This document shows, piece by piece, positions 1-8,739 of a stretch of 33,912 bases of DNA (position 1 is its first letter; each line of letters starts with the position of its first letter). The position numbers and the translations under genes are program-made. The notes below the pieces were generated by a model, which was not told the DNA's origin, did no database searches, and worked only from the letters and a program-made list of their open reading frames with translations. Origin of the DNA: Thermoanaerobaculales bacterium (lineage in GTDB: Bacteria > Acidobacteriota > Thermoanaerobaculia > Thermoanaerobaculales > Sulfomarinibacteraceae); NCBI GenBank assembly GCA_029287235.1, contig JARFRM010000259.1, positions 1 to 33,912 on the forward strand. Direction: 5' to 3'.

Positions 1-149
1 CGGGGGTGGCGTTCGAGGCCCGACTCCAGGATCTTGTCCGCCTGGACGGCCTCGCCTTCTCGCCGGAGCAGCTCGCCGAGTTGGAAAAAGATCCGGGAAG
101 AGGGGTCCTCCCGGAGCAGATAGCGGAGCTGCTCGATTCGATAATCCAT
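1..149 (-). CDS. TPR-repeat protein, N-terminal fragment
   Basis: The reading frame starts at an ATG at 149 and runs off the left edge of the window, so only about 49 residues are visible. They begin MDYRIEQLRYLL and contain two amphipathic helices of tetratricopeptide type: a helix with FQLGELLRREGE, then AVQADKILESGL followed by HP, the usual end of a TPR unit. The gene lies just beyond a strong terminator on the same strand, so it probably has its own promoter or relies on read-through. No clear Shine-Dalgarno sequence is present (GAAAAG is the best candidate). TPRs mediate protein-protein contacts; the specific role cannot be read from this fragment. The plus-strand frame over the same bases is less convincing. 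Confidence 0.6.
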   Translation of the reverse strand, partial: MDYRIEQLRYLLREDPSSRIFFQLGELLRREGEAVQADKILESGLERHP

Positions 150-157
150 AGCTTTTC

Positions 158-188
158 AAAAAAGGCCCCGGGCCGAATGGCCCGGGGC
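158..188 (-). terminator. Intrinsic terminator of the pil/lipoprotein operon
   Basis: A perfect 10-bp GC-rich stem (165-174 pairs with 179-188, loop 175-178) is followed, in the minus direction, by six T residues at 163-158. It lies 15 bases after the stop codon of the TIG lipoprotein gene and closes the long minus-strand operon. Confidence 0.92.
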
Positions 189-203
189 TCAAGATCTTTC
201 TTC

Positions 204-2561
204 TCAGGGTGTGTCTGCGCCGTTTCCTGACAGGGTCTGGGTGTACACGCCGTGGTTGTCGGGATCGTTGCTGAAGATCGTCAGCTCCCCTTGAATCGGC
301 CCGGCCGAGTTGGGACAGCAGTACACGCTCAGCGAGGTGTCCTGGCCGTTGGGCCCAGGAATCGACAGCGGCCCGGCGGTTTGCAGAGTGGGCGGATCGT
401 CGAAGAAGAACCCCTCACCGAGGTTGACGGAGCTGATCTCCAGAACCGCTTCTGAGAAGACATTCTCGATGATGAGGATCTGAGGATCGGAGCAGGAGCC
501 CACGATCACGGGGTCCGGTTGGAAGAAGGTCAGCTGGTTCACCCGCAGATCCGGGACCGGCACGCAGGTCTGGTCCTCCGGCAGATAAACGAGTGCCTGA
601 CCGAGGGTGTTCTGGCAGTTCAGCGGAAGGTTGCGGACCTGCACATCGACCGTGGTCGGCGCGAACTCCTGTCCCGGGAAACCGTTGGTCGTCGTGCATG
701 TGTTCATGCTGAAGAAGTTCGGACCGAAGTCGTCGGGCGTTGGAATGCCCGTGACGCGGATGTGCTCGGAGCTCACCACCGTGACCGATGTTGTCGGCAA
801 CGTGAACCCGTTGATGGCGACAAGGACCTCATCGGCAAAGCGGACGCCATAGATGTCGATCTCCGACGGGTCGGTGCCGGCGCCGCTTCCGATCTCGGTG
901 ATGAAGATCGGGTCGACATCGGTGATGGTCGGGTTGGACCCGAGCAGGGAGTAGGTACCGCCGGTGGCTTCGCGATTGCTCTCGTTGAGCACGACGCGGA
1001 AGCTGCCCGTCCGATCGGCACAGGTCGGCGCCAGGCTCGGCGGCGACCGCAGGGTGATCTCGGTCCCGGTCACCGCGATGACGTCGAACTCGATGTTGTT
1101 GCTGAACCAGACGGTGAGCGGATCCTCGAAACCGGCGCCGAAGAGCGTCAGGAGATCGCCGATCTGACCTTCGGTGGGGTTGGCCTGAGAGATGTAGAGA
1201 ACTTCGCCGAAGGTGAAGGTCTGACTCGAGGTCGCGGTGTTTCCGGTCTGGAGGTTGGTCACCCTGACGGTGACCGGCAGCGGCGGCAGCTGCCCCTGTT
1301 GGCTGTAGTCCGGTGTCAGGCAGGTGATGATGTCGTTGTCGGCCGGCGTTTGATCATCGATGACCTGAACACCGGTGGCTTCGAGATCGCCGAAGTGCAC
1401 CTGCATCGGAACCTCGAATCCCTTGCCGTTGATGGTCACGAGGGTGCCGCCATCCAGGGGACCGGCGGTGGGAGAGATGCCCGTGATCACCGGTTGGGCG
1501 ATGTCGGATCTGACGATGAAGACATCGTTTTTCAAGACGGGTTGGGCGCCGATGCGGGTCAGCTTGATGCCCGCATTCTCGTCGGCGGTCAACGGGGTGA
1601 GGCTGAATCGAGGTGTGATGACCTCGATCTGGTTGGGCGACCAGCGCTCGATGGTGGCCAGAAGCTCCTGACCCTGGAATGTGAAGTAGACCTCGTCGAA
1701 GTTCTCCACCAGATCCCCGTTCACATCCACACCGAAATTGAGTCCGAGAATGGTCACGAGCTCGCCGCCCGAGGACCGGCCCCAGAAGGGCTCGACACCG
1801 AAGACGATGGGATCGCCGATGATCACGCCGTTGGATATGAAGGTGAAGGCGGCGGGGTATGACTGATTCTGCTCCTCCGGGGTTCCGACCTCGACGACAA
1901 CCTGGACATCGGCGTCTGAGGCGATACTGGTGTCAGCCGCGGTCGGCTCGGGCGTACGCAGGGTGATCGTGCCGGCGCTCGACGCCGGAATGCTTGGGAC
2001 CACCTGGTCGATGATCGCCTGGTATCTCGTACCCTGGACGGTGAAGTAGACCTCGACGGGGCTTCGAATCCCCTTGCCGGTGAGCACCACGGTCTCGCCG
2101 CCGGCGTACGAGCCCACGGAGGGGTTGATGCTCCAGATCTGAAGAGTGCCGGAACTGTCCGGGTTGCGGTAGGCGACCTGAATTTGCGAGGTGACGGTTC
2201 TCACCCGCGCCTGAATGATGTAACCGCCGGCCTGCGTCGCGCCAAACGTGACGCTCGCCTGGCCACCTGCGGTCACGACGGTCGCCAGGGTCTGTCCGTT
2301 GGCGACGAAGACCCCGCCGTTGGCGGTGAACTCCACCTGGGTGCCGTCGGGTGCAGGTTCGCCGTTTGACGTCACGGTGGCCGTCACCAGAACCGAGGTG
2401 TTGACGAGAGGATTGTCGTTGCTGGCCTGCAGCGAGGTGATCAGCCAGACGTCGCCAGACCCCGGCGGCGGCGTCACCGTCGGCGGTTTCGGGCTGCCTC
2501 CCGAACACCCCACAAGGAAGACCAGACCACACAGAATGAGACAGTTGAAGAAGCTCTTCAT
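204..2561 (-). CDS. Ig-like/TIG-repeat surface lipoprotein
   Basis: This 785-residue protein is predicted to be a lipoprotein carrying stacked beta-sandwich domains. The start is taken as the ATG at 2561 rather than an upstream in-frame ATG, because it gives a clean signal peptide (MKSFFNCLILCGLVF) ending in the lipobox LVGC, with a G-rich ribosome site upstream. After a Pro-rich linker comes an invasin-like Ig domain (about residues 40-130). About five IPT/TIG-type repeats follow (about 140-640), recognisable by openings such as INPSVGSYAGGETVVLTGKG and ISPTAGPLDGGTLVTINGKG. The C-terminus (about 680-785) resembles an ASH-like or choice-of-anchor beta domain with several Cys. It is the last gene of the pil operon, 20 bp after another lipoprotein gene. 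A role in pilus-linked adhesion or secretin support is inference from position only. Confidence 0.85.
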   Translation of the reverse strand: MKSFFNCLILCGLVFLVGCSGGSPKPPTVTPPPGSGDVWLITSLQASNDNPLVNTSVLVTATVTSNGEPAPDGTQVEFTANGGVFVANGQTLATVVTAGGQASVTFGATQAGGYIIQARVRTVTSQIQVAYRNPDSSGTLQIWSINPSVGSYAGGETVVLTGKGIRSPVEVYFTVQGTRYQAIIDQVVPSIPASSAGTITLRTPEPTAADTSIASDADVQVVVEVGTPEEQNQSYPAAFTFISNGVIIGDPIVFGVEPFWGRSSGGELVTILGLNFGVDVNGDLVENFDEVYFTFQGQELLATIERWSPNQIEVITPRFSLTPLTADENAGIKLTRIGAQPVLKNDVFIVRSDIAQPVITGISPTAGPLDGGTLVTINGKGFEVPMQVHFGDLEATGVQVIDDQTPADNDIITCLTPDYSQQGQLPPLPVTVRVTNLQTGNTATSSQTFTFGEVLYISQANPTEGQIGDLLTLFGAGFEDPLTVWFSNNIEFDVIAVTGTEITLRSPPSLAPTCADRTGSFRVVLNESNREATGGTYSLLGSNPTITDVDPIFITEIGSGAGTDPSEIDIYGVRFADEVLVAINGFTLPTTSVTVVSSEHIRVTGIPTPDDFGPNFFSMNTCTTTNGFPGQEFAPTTVDVQVRNLPLNCQNTLGQALVYLPEDQTCVPVPDLRVNQLTFFQPDPVIVGSCSDPQILIIENVFSEAVLEISSVNLGEGFFFDDPPTLQTAGPLSIPGPNGQDTSLSVYCCPNSAGPIQGELTIFSNDPDNHGVYTQTLSGNGADTP

Positions 2562-2581
2562 GGCTCCGGACCCCCTAGTCG

Positions 2582-3151
2582 TCACGGACTTCCGCAGAAG
2601 AAGTTGAATTGTATGGATTGCGGTATCGAGGCAACGCTCTTGCCTGAGACGGTCTCACCGAACATCTGCAGCACGAGGCGCTGACGGATGTTGCGGTTCG
2701 CGGTCTCGGGATCGATCCCGCCGTTCTCCGGCAACAGGTACGCCAACGGTTCTTCGTTGAGATACTCCACCGGATAGACCCGCCAGTTCTCCAGGTCGGT
2801 CGCCCCGCCGGCGGGGACCAGGATGCCCTGGTCGAAAATCGCCTGCGGCGACGCCGAGGTGCCGCCGTCGTTGCGCTCGGGAGTGATCACCCAACGCAGA
2901 AGGCGCACGTCCTGGCTGCTGCCCAGGGGCACGCCGGGCGCTTTCCCCGTCGAGACCACGTTCATCGTTTCGATGACCACGTCGACCCCGGAGAAGAGAT
3001 AAGCGCAGATGTCGATATCGGGGTTGTACTCCTCGATCTCGACGGTGATGTAGACCGCTGCCTCGGTGTCGTCGAGGGTGCTGTTCCCGCCGCAGGAGCC
3101 AAGCACCAGTGCGGCAAGGAGAACGACTCCGACACTCGTGATGCGTTTCAT
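2582..3151 (-). CDS. Small lipoprotein in the pil operon
   Basis: A 189-residue predicted lipoprotein with signal peptide MKRITSVGVVLLAALVLG and lipobox LGSC, then GGNST. The start has an excellent AGGAGG about 6 bases upstream. The mature part shows no family I recognise. It contains beta-rich segments (YITVEIEEY, IDICAYLFSGVDVVIE) and a Cys near the C-terminus (FFCGSP). It begins 11 bp after pilQ and ends 20 bp before the TIG lipoprotein, so all three should be co-transcribed. Position suggests an outer-membrane or pilus-accessory role, possibly as a partner of the TIG protein; no motif proves this. Confidence 0.85.
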   Translation of the reverse strand: MKRITSVGVVLLAALVLGSCGGNSTLDDTEAAVYITVEIEEYNPDIDICAYLFSGVDVVIETMNVVSTGKAPGVPLGSSQDVRLLRWVITPERNDGGTSASPQAIFDQGILVPAGGATDLENWRVYPVEYLNEEPLAYLLPENGGIDPETANRNIRQRLVLQMFGETVSGKSVASIPQSIQFNFFCGSP

Positions 3152-3162
3152 CCGATCCCTCC

Positions 3163-5595
3163 TCAGTACTTCACGATGCGCGGCGTAATGAAGATCAGAA
3201 GCTCATCGTGCCTCTTGAAGGTTCCCTTGTTCTTGAACAGGTTTCCGAGCAGCGGAATCTTGTACAGACCGGGGATCCTGTTTTCGTTTTCCTGATCATT
3301 GATCTGATAGATGCCGGCGATGACGGTCGTCCCGCCATCCCGAACCAGCAGCTGTGTCTGGGCGTCGCGGGTGAAGATCGGGACGTTGTTCCCGCCGACG
3401 ACGGCGGCCGCAAGCACCGCCTCCTGCTTCTTGATGTCGATATCGAGATTGACGGTGCCTTCAGCGGTGATCTGAGGAGTCACCTGAAGCCTCAGCGTCG
3501 CGTCGACATATTGCACCGTGACCGTGTTGTTGGCGACGGTCTGCACCGGAATCTGAAGACCCGATCGGATGGATGCCTGCATCAGATTCTGAGTGGTCAC
3601 CCGCGGCGTCGAGACGATGCGCAGGAGACCGTCGGTCTCGGCTGCCGACAGCAGGAAGTCGAGGTTGAAGGTGTTGAGGATGTCGCCGAAGGAGAAGGCC
3701 AGGAAACCCTGGTTGCCTCGGGCGAGTTCGACATCACCGGAGACGTTGATCGAGTTCGGGAAGTCAAGCCCGGTGTCGTTGCCATGCTGGGCATCCATCA
3801 CACCGGAGAACCCCCAGCTGACGCCGAGCTCACGAGAGAAGTCGCGAGTGGTCTCGACGATGCGACCCTCGATGACGACCTGCGGTGTCGGTTGGTCGAG
3901 GCTTTCGATGAGCCGCAAAGCACCTTCGACCCGATCCACGACATCGCGAATGATGAGCGTGTTGGTTCGCTCGTCGGTGGTCACCGAGCCACGGTCGGAC
4001 AGGAGGTAATTGTCGTTGGACAGGAGCCCGGCCACATAGCTCGCTTTGGCGTAGGACAGAGGCTTGAGAACGGTCTTCAGGGGTTTTGCCTGCTCGCGCT
4101 GCTTGTCGAGGCTGACCTTGGCGGCCTTCTCGGCAGCGAGCTTCTGGTTGGTTGCGACCCTGAGAACATTGTTCTCGAGCACGTAGTCGAGGTTGTTGAT
4201 CCGCAGGATCAGATCGAGGGCCTGGTCCCACGGGACATCCCGCAGCTCCACGGTCACCGAGCCACCGACCCCGGGGTCGACGATGATGTTCAATTGGGTG
4301 AGGGCGGAGAAGGTCTTGAGCACGTCACGGATGTCGGCGTCTTTGAGGCTCAGGCTGATCGGTTCGCCGGTGAACTGCTGCTCGTCGGTCTCGACCTCGG
4401 TGGAGGCATAGGTTTCGGCCCTGGCACTCGGTTCGTTGAGCACCTGAGCGGCCGGGGCGTGCTCGATCATCTGCGATGAGTCCGCCACGAAGGGGTTGCG
4501 CTCGGAAACCGGCTCTTCTTCGACGGCCCATTCGGATTCCATCGAGCTCGGTTCGGACCAGTCATCGACGTCGGTGCTCTCACCGGTATCCGGGAGGTCG
4601 AAGAGTGTCGAAGAAACCGCGGCTTCTTCGGCAGGGGGCGGCGTTTCGTAGCTTGATTCCGCCACAGGTTCGATCTCGTTCTGGGCAACCACGTACTCGG
4701 TTTCGGTGACGATCTCGGTCCTGGTGATCACCGCTGGAACCGGCTCGATCATAGATGCGCCGGGGGAGGAAACTCTGAGCACGGCTCCATCGGCGGTCTC
4801 CGAGAAGACATGGCGGGCCTCGCCATCGAGATCGACGACGATCCGCGTCACCGGCTCGGGCACGGTTCGATTCTGCGCCACCCGCACCTGACGAACGGGA
4901 CCGGACCCCACTGGATAGATGCTCCGGTTGAATCGCTTGATCACCCCCGGCAGATCAATGACCAGCCGATCGGGATTGGGAAGTGTGAAGGTCGTCCCGG
5001 AAAGAACACCATCACCCCTGAGCTCGATGACCGCCCCATCACCGGAAGCGATGGCGATCACCTCCAGCAAATTGGACGCTGCACCCGTTGAAGGAATGGT
5101 CGCCTCACCGGTGGGGGGAGCGGGCTCGACCGGCGCTACAACGGCAACCACCTGTTCGGGCTTCGGCCTCGGCGCCGGATCGCTACCCGCGGAAAAAGAC
5201 GTAAAGACCAGATCCAGACCACCCGACGTGGTGTCGAGTCGAAGCTGCGACGGTTCCTCGAGCCACACCGTCAACCGGGTGACTCTCTTGCCGAACTCGT
5301 CGACTTCGGACAACTCCGCGCGCTCGATCCCGATGGAGGGATCTACCAGAGTCCCGGTGCTTCGCTCCCACTCGACCTCGGGCATCTCGATGACCCAAAC
5401 GCCGGGCTGGGGAGAGTAGTGGACCGTCTCGAGAGCGTGATCGGTCCGCAGGTGGATCACGGGCCCCGAAGACCCTGCTTCCGCCGTCAGCCCGTGGAGC
5501 GTCGGCAGGGAAGCTGCCGCGTTGCCGGGATATATGAATCCCAACAGCACGCAGATCGCCGCCACTACCAGGACGCGGACGTTCATGTTCATCAT
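3163..5595 (-). CDS. pilQ: Type IV pilus secretin PilQ
   Basis: About 810 residues forming the outer-membrane channel through which the pilus is extruded. A signal peptide (MMNMNVRVLVVAAICVLLGF...AAA) is followed by two AMIN domains (about residues 33-130 and 170-275), which in this family bind peptidoglycan. An acidic Pro/Glu-rich linker follows. Then comes a secretin/TonB short N domain (ISLSLKDADIRDVLKTFSAL, about 415-490), an N1 domain (LKPLSYAKASYVAGLL) and the secretin C-domain, with VVIEGRIVETTRDFSRELGV and the terminal RHDELLIFITPRIV. The start is placed at the ATG pair 5595/5592 behind GGGGG; the open frame continues upstream only as a shadow of pilP. It follows pilP by 31 bp and precedes two lipoprotein genes. 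Confidence 0.95.
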   Translation of the reverse strand: MMNMNVRVLVVAAICVLLGFIYPGNAAASLPTLHGLTAEAGSSGPVIHLRTDHALETVHYSPQPGVWVIEMPEVEWERSTGTLVDPSIGIERAELSEVDEFGKRVTRLTVWLEEPSQLRLDTTSGGLDLVFTSFSAGSDPAPRPKPEQVVAVVAPVEPAPPTGEATIPSTGAASNLLEVIAIASGDGAVIELRGDGVLSGTTFTLPNPDRLVIDLPGVIKRFNRSIYPVGSGPVRQVRVAQNRTVPEPVTRIVVDLDGEARHVFSETADGAVLRVSSPGASMIEPVPAVITRTEIVTETEYVVAQNEIEPVAESSYETPPPAEEAAVSSTLFDLPDTGESTDVDDWSEPSSMESEWAVEEEPVSERNPFVADSSQMIEHAPAAQVLNEPSARAETYASTEVETDEQQFTGEPISLSLKDADIRDVLKTFSALTQLNIIVDPGVGGSVTVELRDVPWDQALDLILRINNLDYVLENNVLRVATNQKLAAEKAAKVSLDKQREQAKPLKTVLKPLSYAKASYVAGLLSNDNYLLSDRGSVTTDERTNTLIIRDVVDRVEGALRLIESLDQPTPQVVIEGRIVETTRDFSRELGVSWGFSGVMDAQHGNDTGLDFPNSINVSGDVELARGNQGFLAFSFGDILNTFNLDFLLSAAETDGLLRIVSTPRVTTQNLMQASIRSGLQIPVQTVANNTVTVQYVDATLRLQVTPQITAEGTVNLDIDIKKQEAVLAAAVVGGNNVPIFTRDAQTQLLVRDGGTTVIAGIYQINDQENENRIPGLYKIPLLGNLFKNKGTFKRHDELLIFITPRIVKY

Positions 5596-5626
5596 GCCAT
5601 CCCCCAATTCGATATCACTCGAACGG

Positions 5627-6175
5627 CTAATCCGTGATCTCACGTACGACGTCCTCGTACGGTTTGAGCTGTTTCGGGTCGTTCGACTGCTTCCTGAAAA
5701 CCACGCGGTCGAACTGGATCTCCTTGACCTCTCCGTCATAGAGCTTGGTCCCTGGCCGGAGGATATAGGAAATGCTGTCACGCCCCTGAACAAACGCGAG
5801 AATCCCATTTGGCGTCTCGATGATTCCCTCGAGCCTGAGCTCATCGACGGCCATCCCCGGCAGACCGGGCGGCCGAGGTTCGGCCTCTTCGTCGAATGAC
5901 CTCTCGAATCCTTCACGAAGCGAGCGGAAAGGATCTCGACGGCCGGCCGGATCGTAGGAAAAGCTCTCGCCCTCGAGCATCTCCCGCTCGCCACGCAGGA
6001 TCTGTTCGATGGCCGAAGTATCGACGGCCTCTTCGCCCAGACTGTCGGCGGCGACGCTTTCAGTCTCGGCAGGCTCGGCCTCCTGCGCCGCCGTCGGAAT
6101 CGCGGCGAAGCCTGCGACCGCGACCGCCACAACGCAAACAACCAACCGATTTAAATTCATCTCAGCCCCGCTCAT
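5627..6175 (-). CDS. pilP: Type IV pilus inner-membrane lipoprotein/assembly protein PilP
   Basis: A 182-residue PilP-family protein that connects the PilN/PilO platform to the PilQ secretin. It has an N-terminal signal or anchor segment (LVVCVVAVAVAGFAAIP), an acidic linker, the family motif DPFRSL, and a C-terminal beta-sandwich (LRLEGIIETPNGILAFVQG ... YILRPGTKLYDGEV). No lipobox Cys is visible at the expected place, unlike classical proteobacterial PilP. The ATG at 6175 overlaps the pilO stop as ATGA, suggesting translational coupling. An alternative ATG at 6160 would give a tidier signal peptide. Function follows from motif and operon order. Confidence 0.92.
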   Translation of the reverse strand: MSGAEMNLNRLVVCVVAVAVAGFAAIPTAAQEAEPAETESVAADSLGEEAVDTSAIEQILRGEREMLEGESFSYDPAGRRDPFRSLREGFERSFDEEAEPRPPGLPGMAVDELRLEGIIETPNGILAFVQGRDSISYILRPGTKLYDGEVKEIQFDRVVFRKQSNDPKQLKPYEDVVREITD

Positions 6176-6732
6176 TCCTTGTAAATAAAGGTACGCTGGG
6201 TGAAGGTGGCTTGAATGGTGTATCCCTGAGATCCCTGGCCTTTGACCGGAGACACCACGAGATCGGCAACATTGATGATGCGAGAAAATCCGCTCAGCCG
6301 ATCGAAGAAGAGGCCGAGCTCATGGTAGGTCCCGTCAAGTCCGACCGTGATCGGGCGTTCGAGGAAGAAATCCCGGTCGATGACTTTGCCGGGCACGAAA
6401 CGCGTCAGGCGGAAATTGCCTCGTTCGGTGAGGTGCTTGAGACGCTTGATGAGATCATCGGTTTCCCGCTTGGTCGGCAAGATCCGACGGAGACGATCCA
6501 GATCGAGCTCGTAGTTGCGGATGTCTTCTTCGAGCCTTGGGAGGTCGGCCTTGGCCGCCAGTCCCTTCTCGATCTCGCGTTCCAGTTCGTCGATCTTATC
6601 CTGCGCCTTCTGGCAATCCTCTTCGATGGGCTTGAAGACATACATCTGGAGCACCACGAAGAGAGCCACGCCGAGCACGAGCCCGACCAAAAGAGCGACC
6701 CACCAGGGCTTTTCGTTGAGATCAATGGCCAT
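6172..6732 (-). CDS. pilO: Type IV pilus assembly protein PilO
   Basis: A 186-residue bitopic inner-membrane protein. It has a short cytoplasmic tail (MAIDLNEKPWW), one membrane helix (about 11-33), a coiled coil (about 36-85) and a periplasmic ferredoxin-like domain with FFLERPITVGLDGTYHELGLFFD, typical of PilO. PilO pairs with PilN to form the alignment platform between the cytoplasmic motor complex and the secretin. It lies 20 bp after pilN and overlaps pilP. Confidence 0.95.
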   Translation of the reverse strand: MAIDLNEKPWWVALLVGLVLGVALFVVLQMYVFKPIEEDCQKAQDKIDELEREIEKGLAAKADLPRLEEDIRNYELDLDRLRRILPTKRETDDLIKRLKHLTERGNFRLTRFVPGKVIDRDFFLERPITVGLDGTYHELGLFFDRLSGFSRIINVADLVVSPVKGQGSQGYTIQATFTQRTFIYKE

Positions 6733-6752
6733 GGCGCTTGACCCCCACTTCG

Positions 6753-7352
6753 TCAGGTGCCATCGGCCGGAGAACTCGCTTTTTCGATCTCCGGCGGTTC
6801 ATATGTGAAGACGGCCGATAGAGTGAAGGAAAAATCCTCCCCTCTACGTGCGAGGTTCTTGACGACCGGTTCTTCGAAAAACGGCGACGCGTCCAGATTC
6901 GAGTAATAGTTGGCGACCGCGTTTTCGTCCATCGCCTGACCCGTGAGGGTGATGGCGTTTCCGGACAGCTCGAGCTTGGTCAGCCAAACCAGATCCGGCA
7001 GCGCACGGGACACCTCGTCCATGATGCGAACGGGGCCGTGCTGTTTGTTCTTGAGGTCATTGATGACATCGACCTTACGTTTGAGCAACGTCCGCTTTGC
7101 CTCGAGCTCCTCAACCTTGTCAATGAACGGCTTGAGCTCGTCACGTTCCACCGTCCGCTGGCGTTCGGTCTCTTTGAGGTCGGCTTTCTTGGACGTCAGC
7201 AGATACCACCACGTACCGGACACGGCCAAGGCGATGGCGATCATGGTGACAAGAATGATGTCGCCCTGCTTGGCGCCCAACGAAAATTCCGGTCGTTTCC
7301 GCTTGGTGACCGCTGCGGTCGGCGCCTCCGAAATCAGATTGATTTTGATCAT
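6753..7352 (-). CDS. pilN: Type IV pilus assembly protein PilN
   Basis: A 199-residue bitopic membrane protein. The cytoplasmic N-terminus begins MIKINLISEAP, the segment that in the family inserts into PilM; the usual INLLP appears here as INLIS. One membrane helix (about 33-53), a coiled coil (KADLKETERQRTVERDELK) and a fimbrial-assembly/PilN periplasmic fold (LPDLVWLTKLELSGNAITLTG) follow. The start follows the pilM stop by four bases. It partners with PilM in the cytoplasm and PilO in the periplasm. Confidence 0.95.
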   Translation of the reverse strand: MIKINLISEAPTAAVTKRKRPEFSLGAKQGDIILVTMIAIALAVSGTWWYLLTSKKADLKETERQRTVERDELKPFIDKVEELEAKRTLLKRKVDVINDLKNKQHGPVRIMDEVSRALPDLVWLTKLELSGNAITLTGQAMDENAVANYYSNLDASPFFEEPVVKNLARRGEDFSFTLSAVFTYEPPEIEKASSPADGT

Positions 7353-7356
7353 CGGC

Positions 7357-8406
7357 TCAGTCTCCGACGGTCCGAATTGCCAAACCCACCGCCACGGTCA
7401 TGGCCGGGGCGTTGCGGTTGATCCAATCAGGATCGAAATCCGACTCGTTGTAGCGGATGTTCCGGAACGGATTCAGCAACTCGACGTTGGCCTGGAAACG
7501 TTCCTGGAGAATGGACTCGAGATTCGCCACCAACGCCCCGCCTCCGGAGAGCATCACGCGATCCAACCGATCCACCGACGAGGTGGCGACGAAGAAGTCA
7601 ATGGTCTTCTGGAGCTCAGCCGCGAGATCTTCCGATGCGGAGCTCAGGACACTGTCTACTTGAGCTCCGGATACCTGTCCGACTTCCCCGCCGAGCTTCA
7701 GCTTTTCGGCGTCCTCTCGTGGCAGATTGAACTCGCGTTGAATCGCCTCGGTGTAGAGATTGCCGCCAAAGGCCACATCCCGCCAGAACACCGAATTACC
7801 GTCATGCAACACGTTGATGTTCATCACCGAGGCGCCGACGTTGACCAGCGCGACCGTCTCGCCGCGCGATGAGTAGTTTGATTCGAATGCGTTTTGGACC
7901 GCGAAAACATCGACATCAACCAGCACCGGCTCTTTGCCGGCCTGGACGACCACCGAAGTGTAGTCGTTGATTCGGTCCCTTTTCACCGCCACCAGAAGCA
8001 CATCCATCGAGTCGCTTCCACCGGTCTCAAGCACGACGTAATCGAGGTTCACGTCGTTGATATCGAACGGTATGTACTGCTCGGCTTCCCACTGAATCGA
8101 TTCGGCGAGCTCCGCCTCGGTCATGGAGGGAAGTTGGATCTTCTTGATAATCACGGAATGGCCGGACAATGAACCACCGAATTTCGTGTTCTTGATCCCA
8201 TTCTCCGAGATCAACCCGGTGAGTGCCTCAACCACCAAGGACGAATCCATGATTGCGCCGTCGACAATCGCCTCAGGCGACAGATCTGCAACGGCAGCGT
8301 GGACCAGTTGGAATTCGTCGTTTTTGAGCGGCTTCAGTTCAACGATCTTGATCGCCGAGGAGCCAACATCACAGCCGACAACTTGTCTTTTTCGCTTTCC
8401 AAACAC
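7357..8406 (-). CDS. pilM: Type IV pilus actin-like ATPase PilM
   Basis: A 349-residue actin/FtsA-like ASKHA-fold cytoplasmic protein and the first gene of the operon. The phosphate-1 loop appears as GCDVGSSAIKIVELK near the N-terminus. The central IQWEAEQYIPFDINDVNLDY and the later VMLSGGGALVANLESIL and VELLNPF are standard PilM motifs. The start is a GTG at 8406 preceded by AAGGTG at a proper spacing. It binds the N-terminus of PilN and anchors the platform on the cytoplasmic face. A sigma-70 promoter lies about 60 bp upstream. Confidence 0.96.
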   Translation of the reverse strand: MFGKRKRQVVGCDVGSSAIKIVELKPLKNDEFQLVHAAVADLSPEAIVDGAIMDSSLVVEALTGLISENGIKNTKFGGSLSGHSVIIKKIQLPSMTEAELAESIQWEAEQYIPFDINDVNLDYVVLETGGSDSMDVLLVAVKRDRINDYTSVVVQAGKEPVLVDVDVFAVQNAFESNYSSRGETVALVNVGASVMNINVLHDGNSVFWRDVAFGGNLYTEAIQREFNLPREDAEKLKLGGEVGQVSGAQVDSVLSSASEDLAAELQKTIDFFVATSSVDRLDRVMLSGGGALVANLESILQERFQANVELLNPFRNIRYNESDFDPDWINRNAPAMTVAVGLAIRTVGD

Positions 8407-8440
8407 GGTTCACACCTTATGTCGCAAGAGTTCGAACCTT

Positions 8441-8474
8441 CTGATACATCACACCTCTATCAGGCAGAGTATCA
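8441..8474. promoter_or_regulatory. Possible operator: TGATA-type inverted repeats at the pil start site
   Basis: CTGATA (8441-8446) and TATCAG (8458-8463) form a dyad. TGATAC (8442-8447) is also inverted as GTATCA (8469-8474), which overlaps the -10 element. Overlap with the -10 and start site fits a repressor site, but no regulator is known here. Confidence 0.35.
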
Positions 8475-8494
8475 AAAGGGATATTTAGTGTCAA
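8466..8494 (-). promoter_or_regulatory. Sigma-70-type promoter of the pil operon
   Basis: On the minus strand a perfect TTGACA (8494-8489) is followed by a 17-bp spacer and TACTCT (8471-8466). The predicted start is near 8459, giving a leader of about 50 bases with AAGGTG before the GTG of pilM. Confidence 0.8.
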
Positions 8495-8706
8495 GAAAAT
8501 GTGAATCCAAAAAAGCAATAAAGAACGAATCATTCTTTCATTGCGAAATCGAACCATGATCCGCCTCCGGTGGGAGCCAGAAAAGGGAATCAGTTTCTCT
8601 GTTTTCCGTCGATTTCTCGACCAAATTCGGCGCGACTCAACTCACATTCACACGTGGTTTTTCGCGCGGAAAGACCAAAAACTCGGTCATTCGGTAATGG
8701 ACGACC

Positions 8707-8735
8707 TTGCCATCAGGGACCGTTTATGCTATGAA
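8707..8735 (+). promoter_or_regulatory. Promoter of rpmB
   Basis: TTGCCA (8707-8712), a 17-bp spacer and TATGAA (8730-8735) form a good sigma-70 match about 45 bp upstream of the rpmB start. Confidence 0.6.
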
Positions 8736-8739
8736 ATGC

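Noticed and set aside
6..230. Plus-strand open frame of 74 codons at the left edge
   Set aside because: It reads through the terminator hairpin; the minus strand shows a better TPR coding frame.
3208..4479. Plus-strand open frame of 423 codons, and similar ones at 519-1862 and 10040-11383
   Set aside because: Shadows of pilQ, the TIG lipoprotein and rel respectively; no Shine-Dalgarno and no recognisable domains.
5596..6141. In-frame N-terminal extension of pilQ by about 180 codons
   Set aside because: It overlaps pilP in another frame, is Arg/Ser-rich, and would bury the PilQ signal peptide.
8299..8559. Plus-strand open frames over the pilM start and the pil promoter
   Set aside because: They overlap pilM antisense and the promoter; no ribosome site or known domain.
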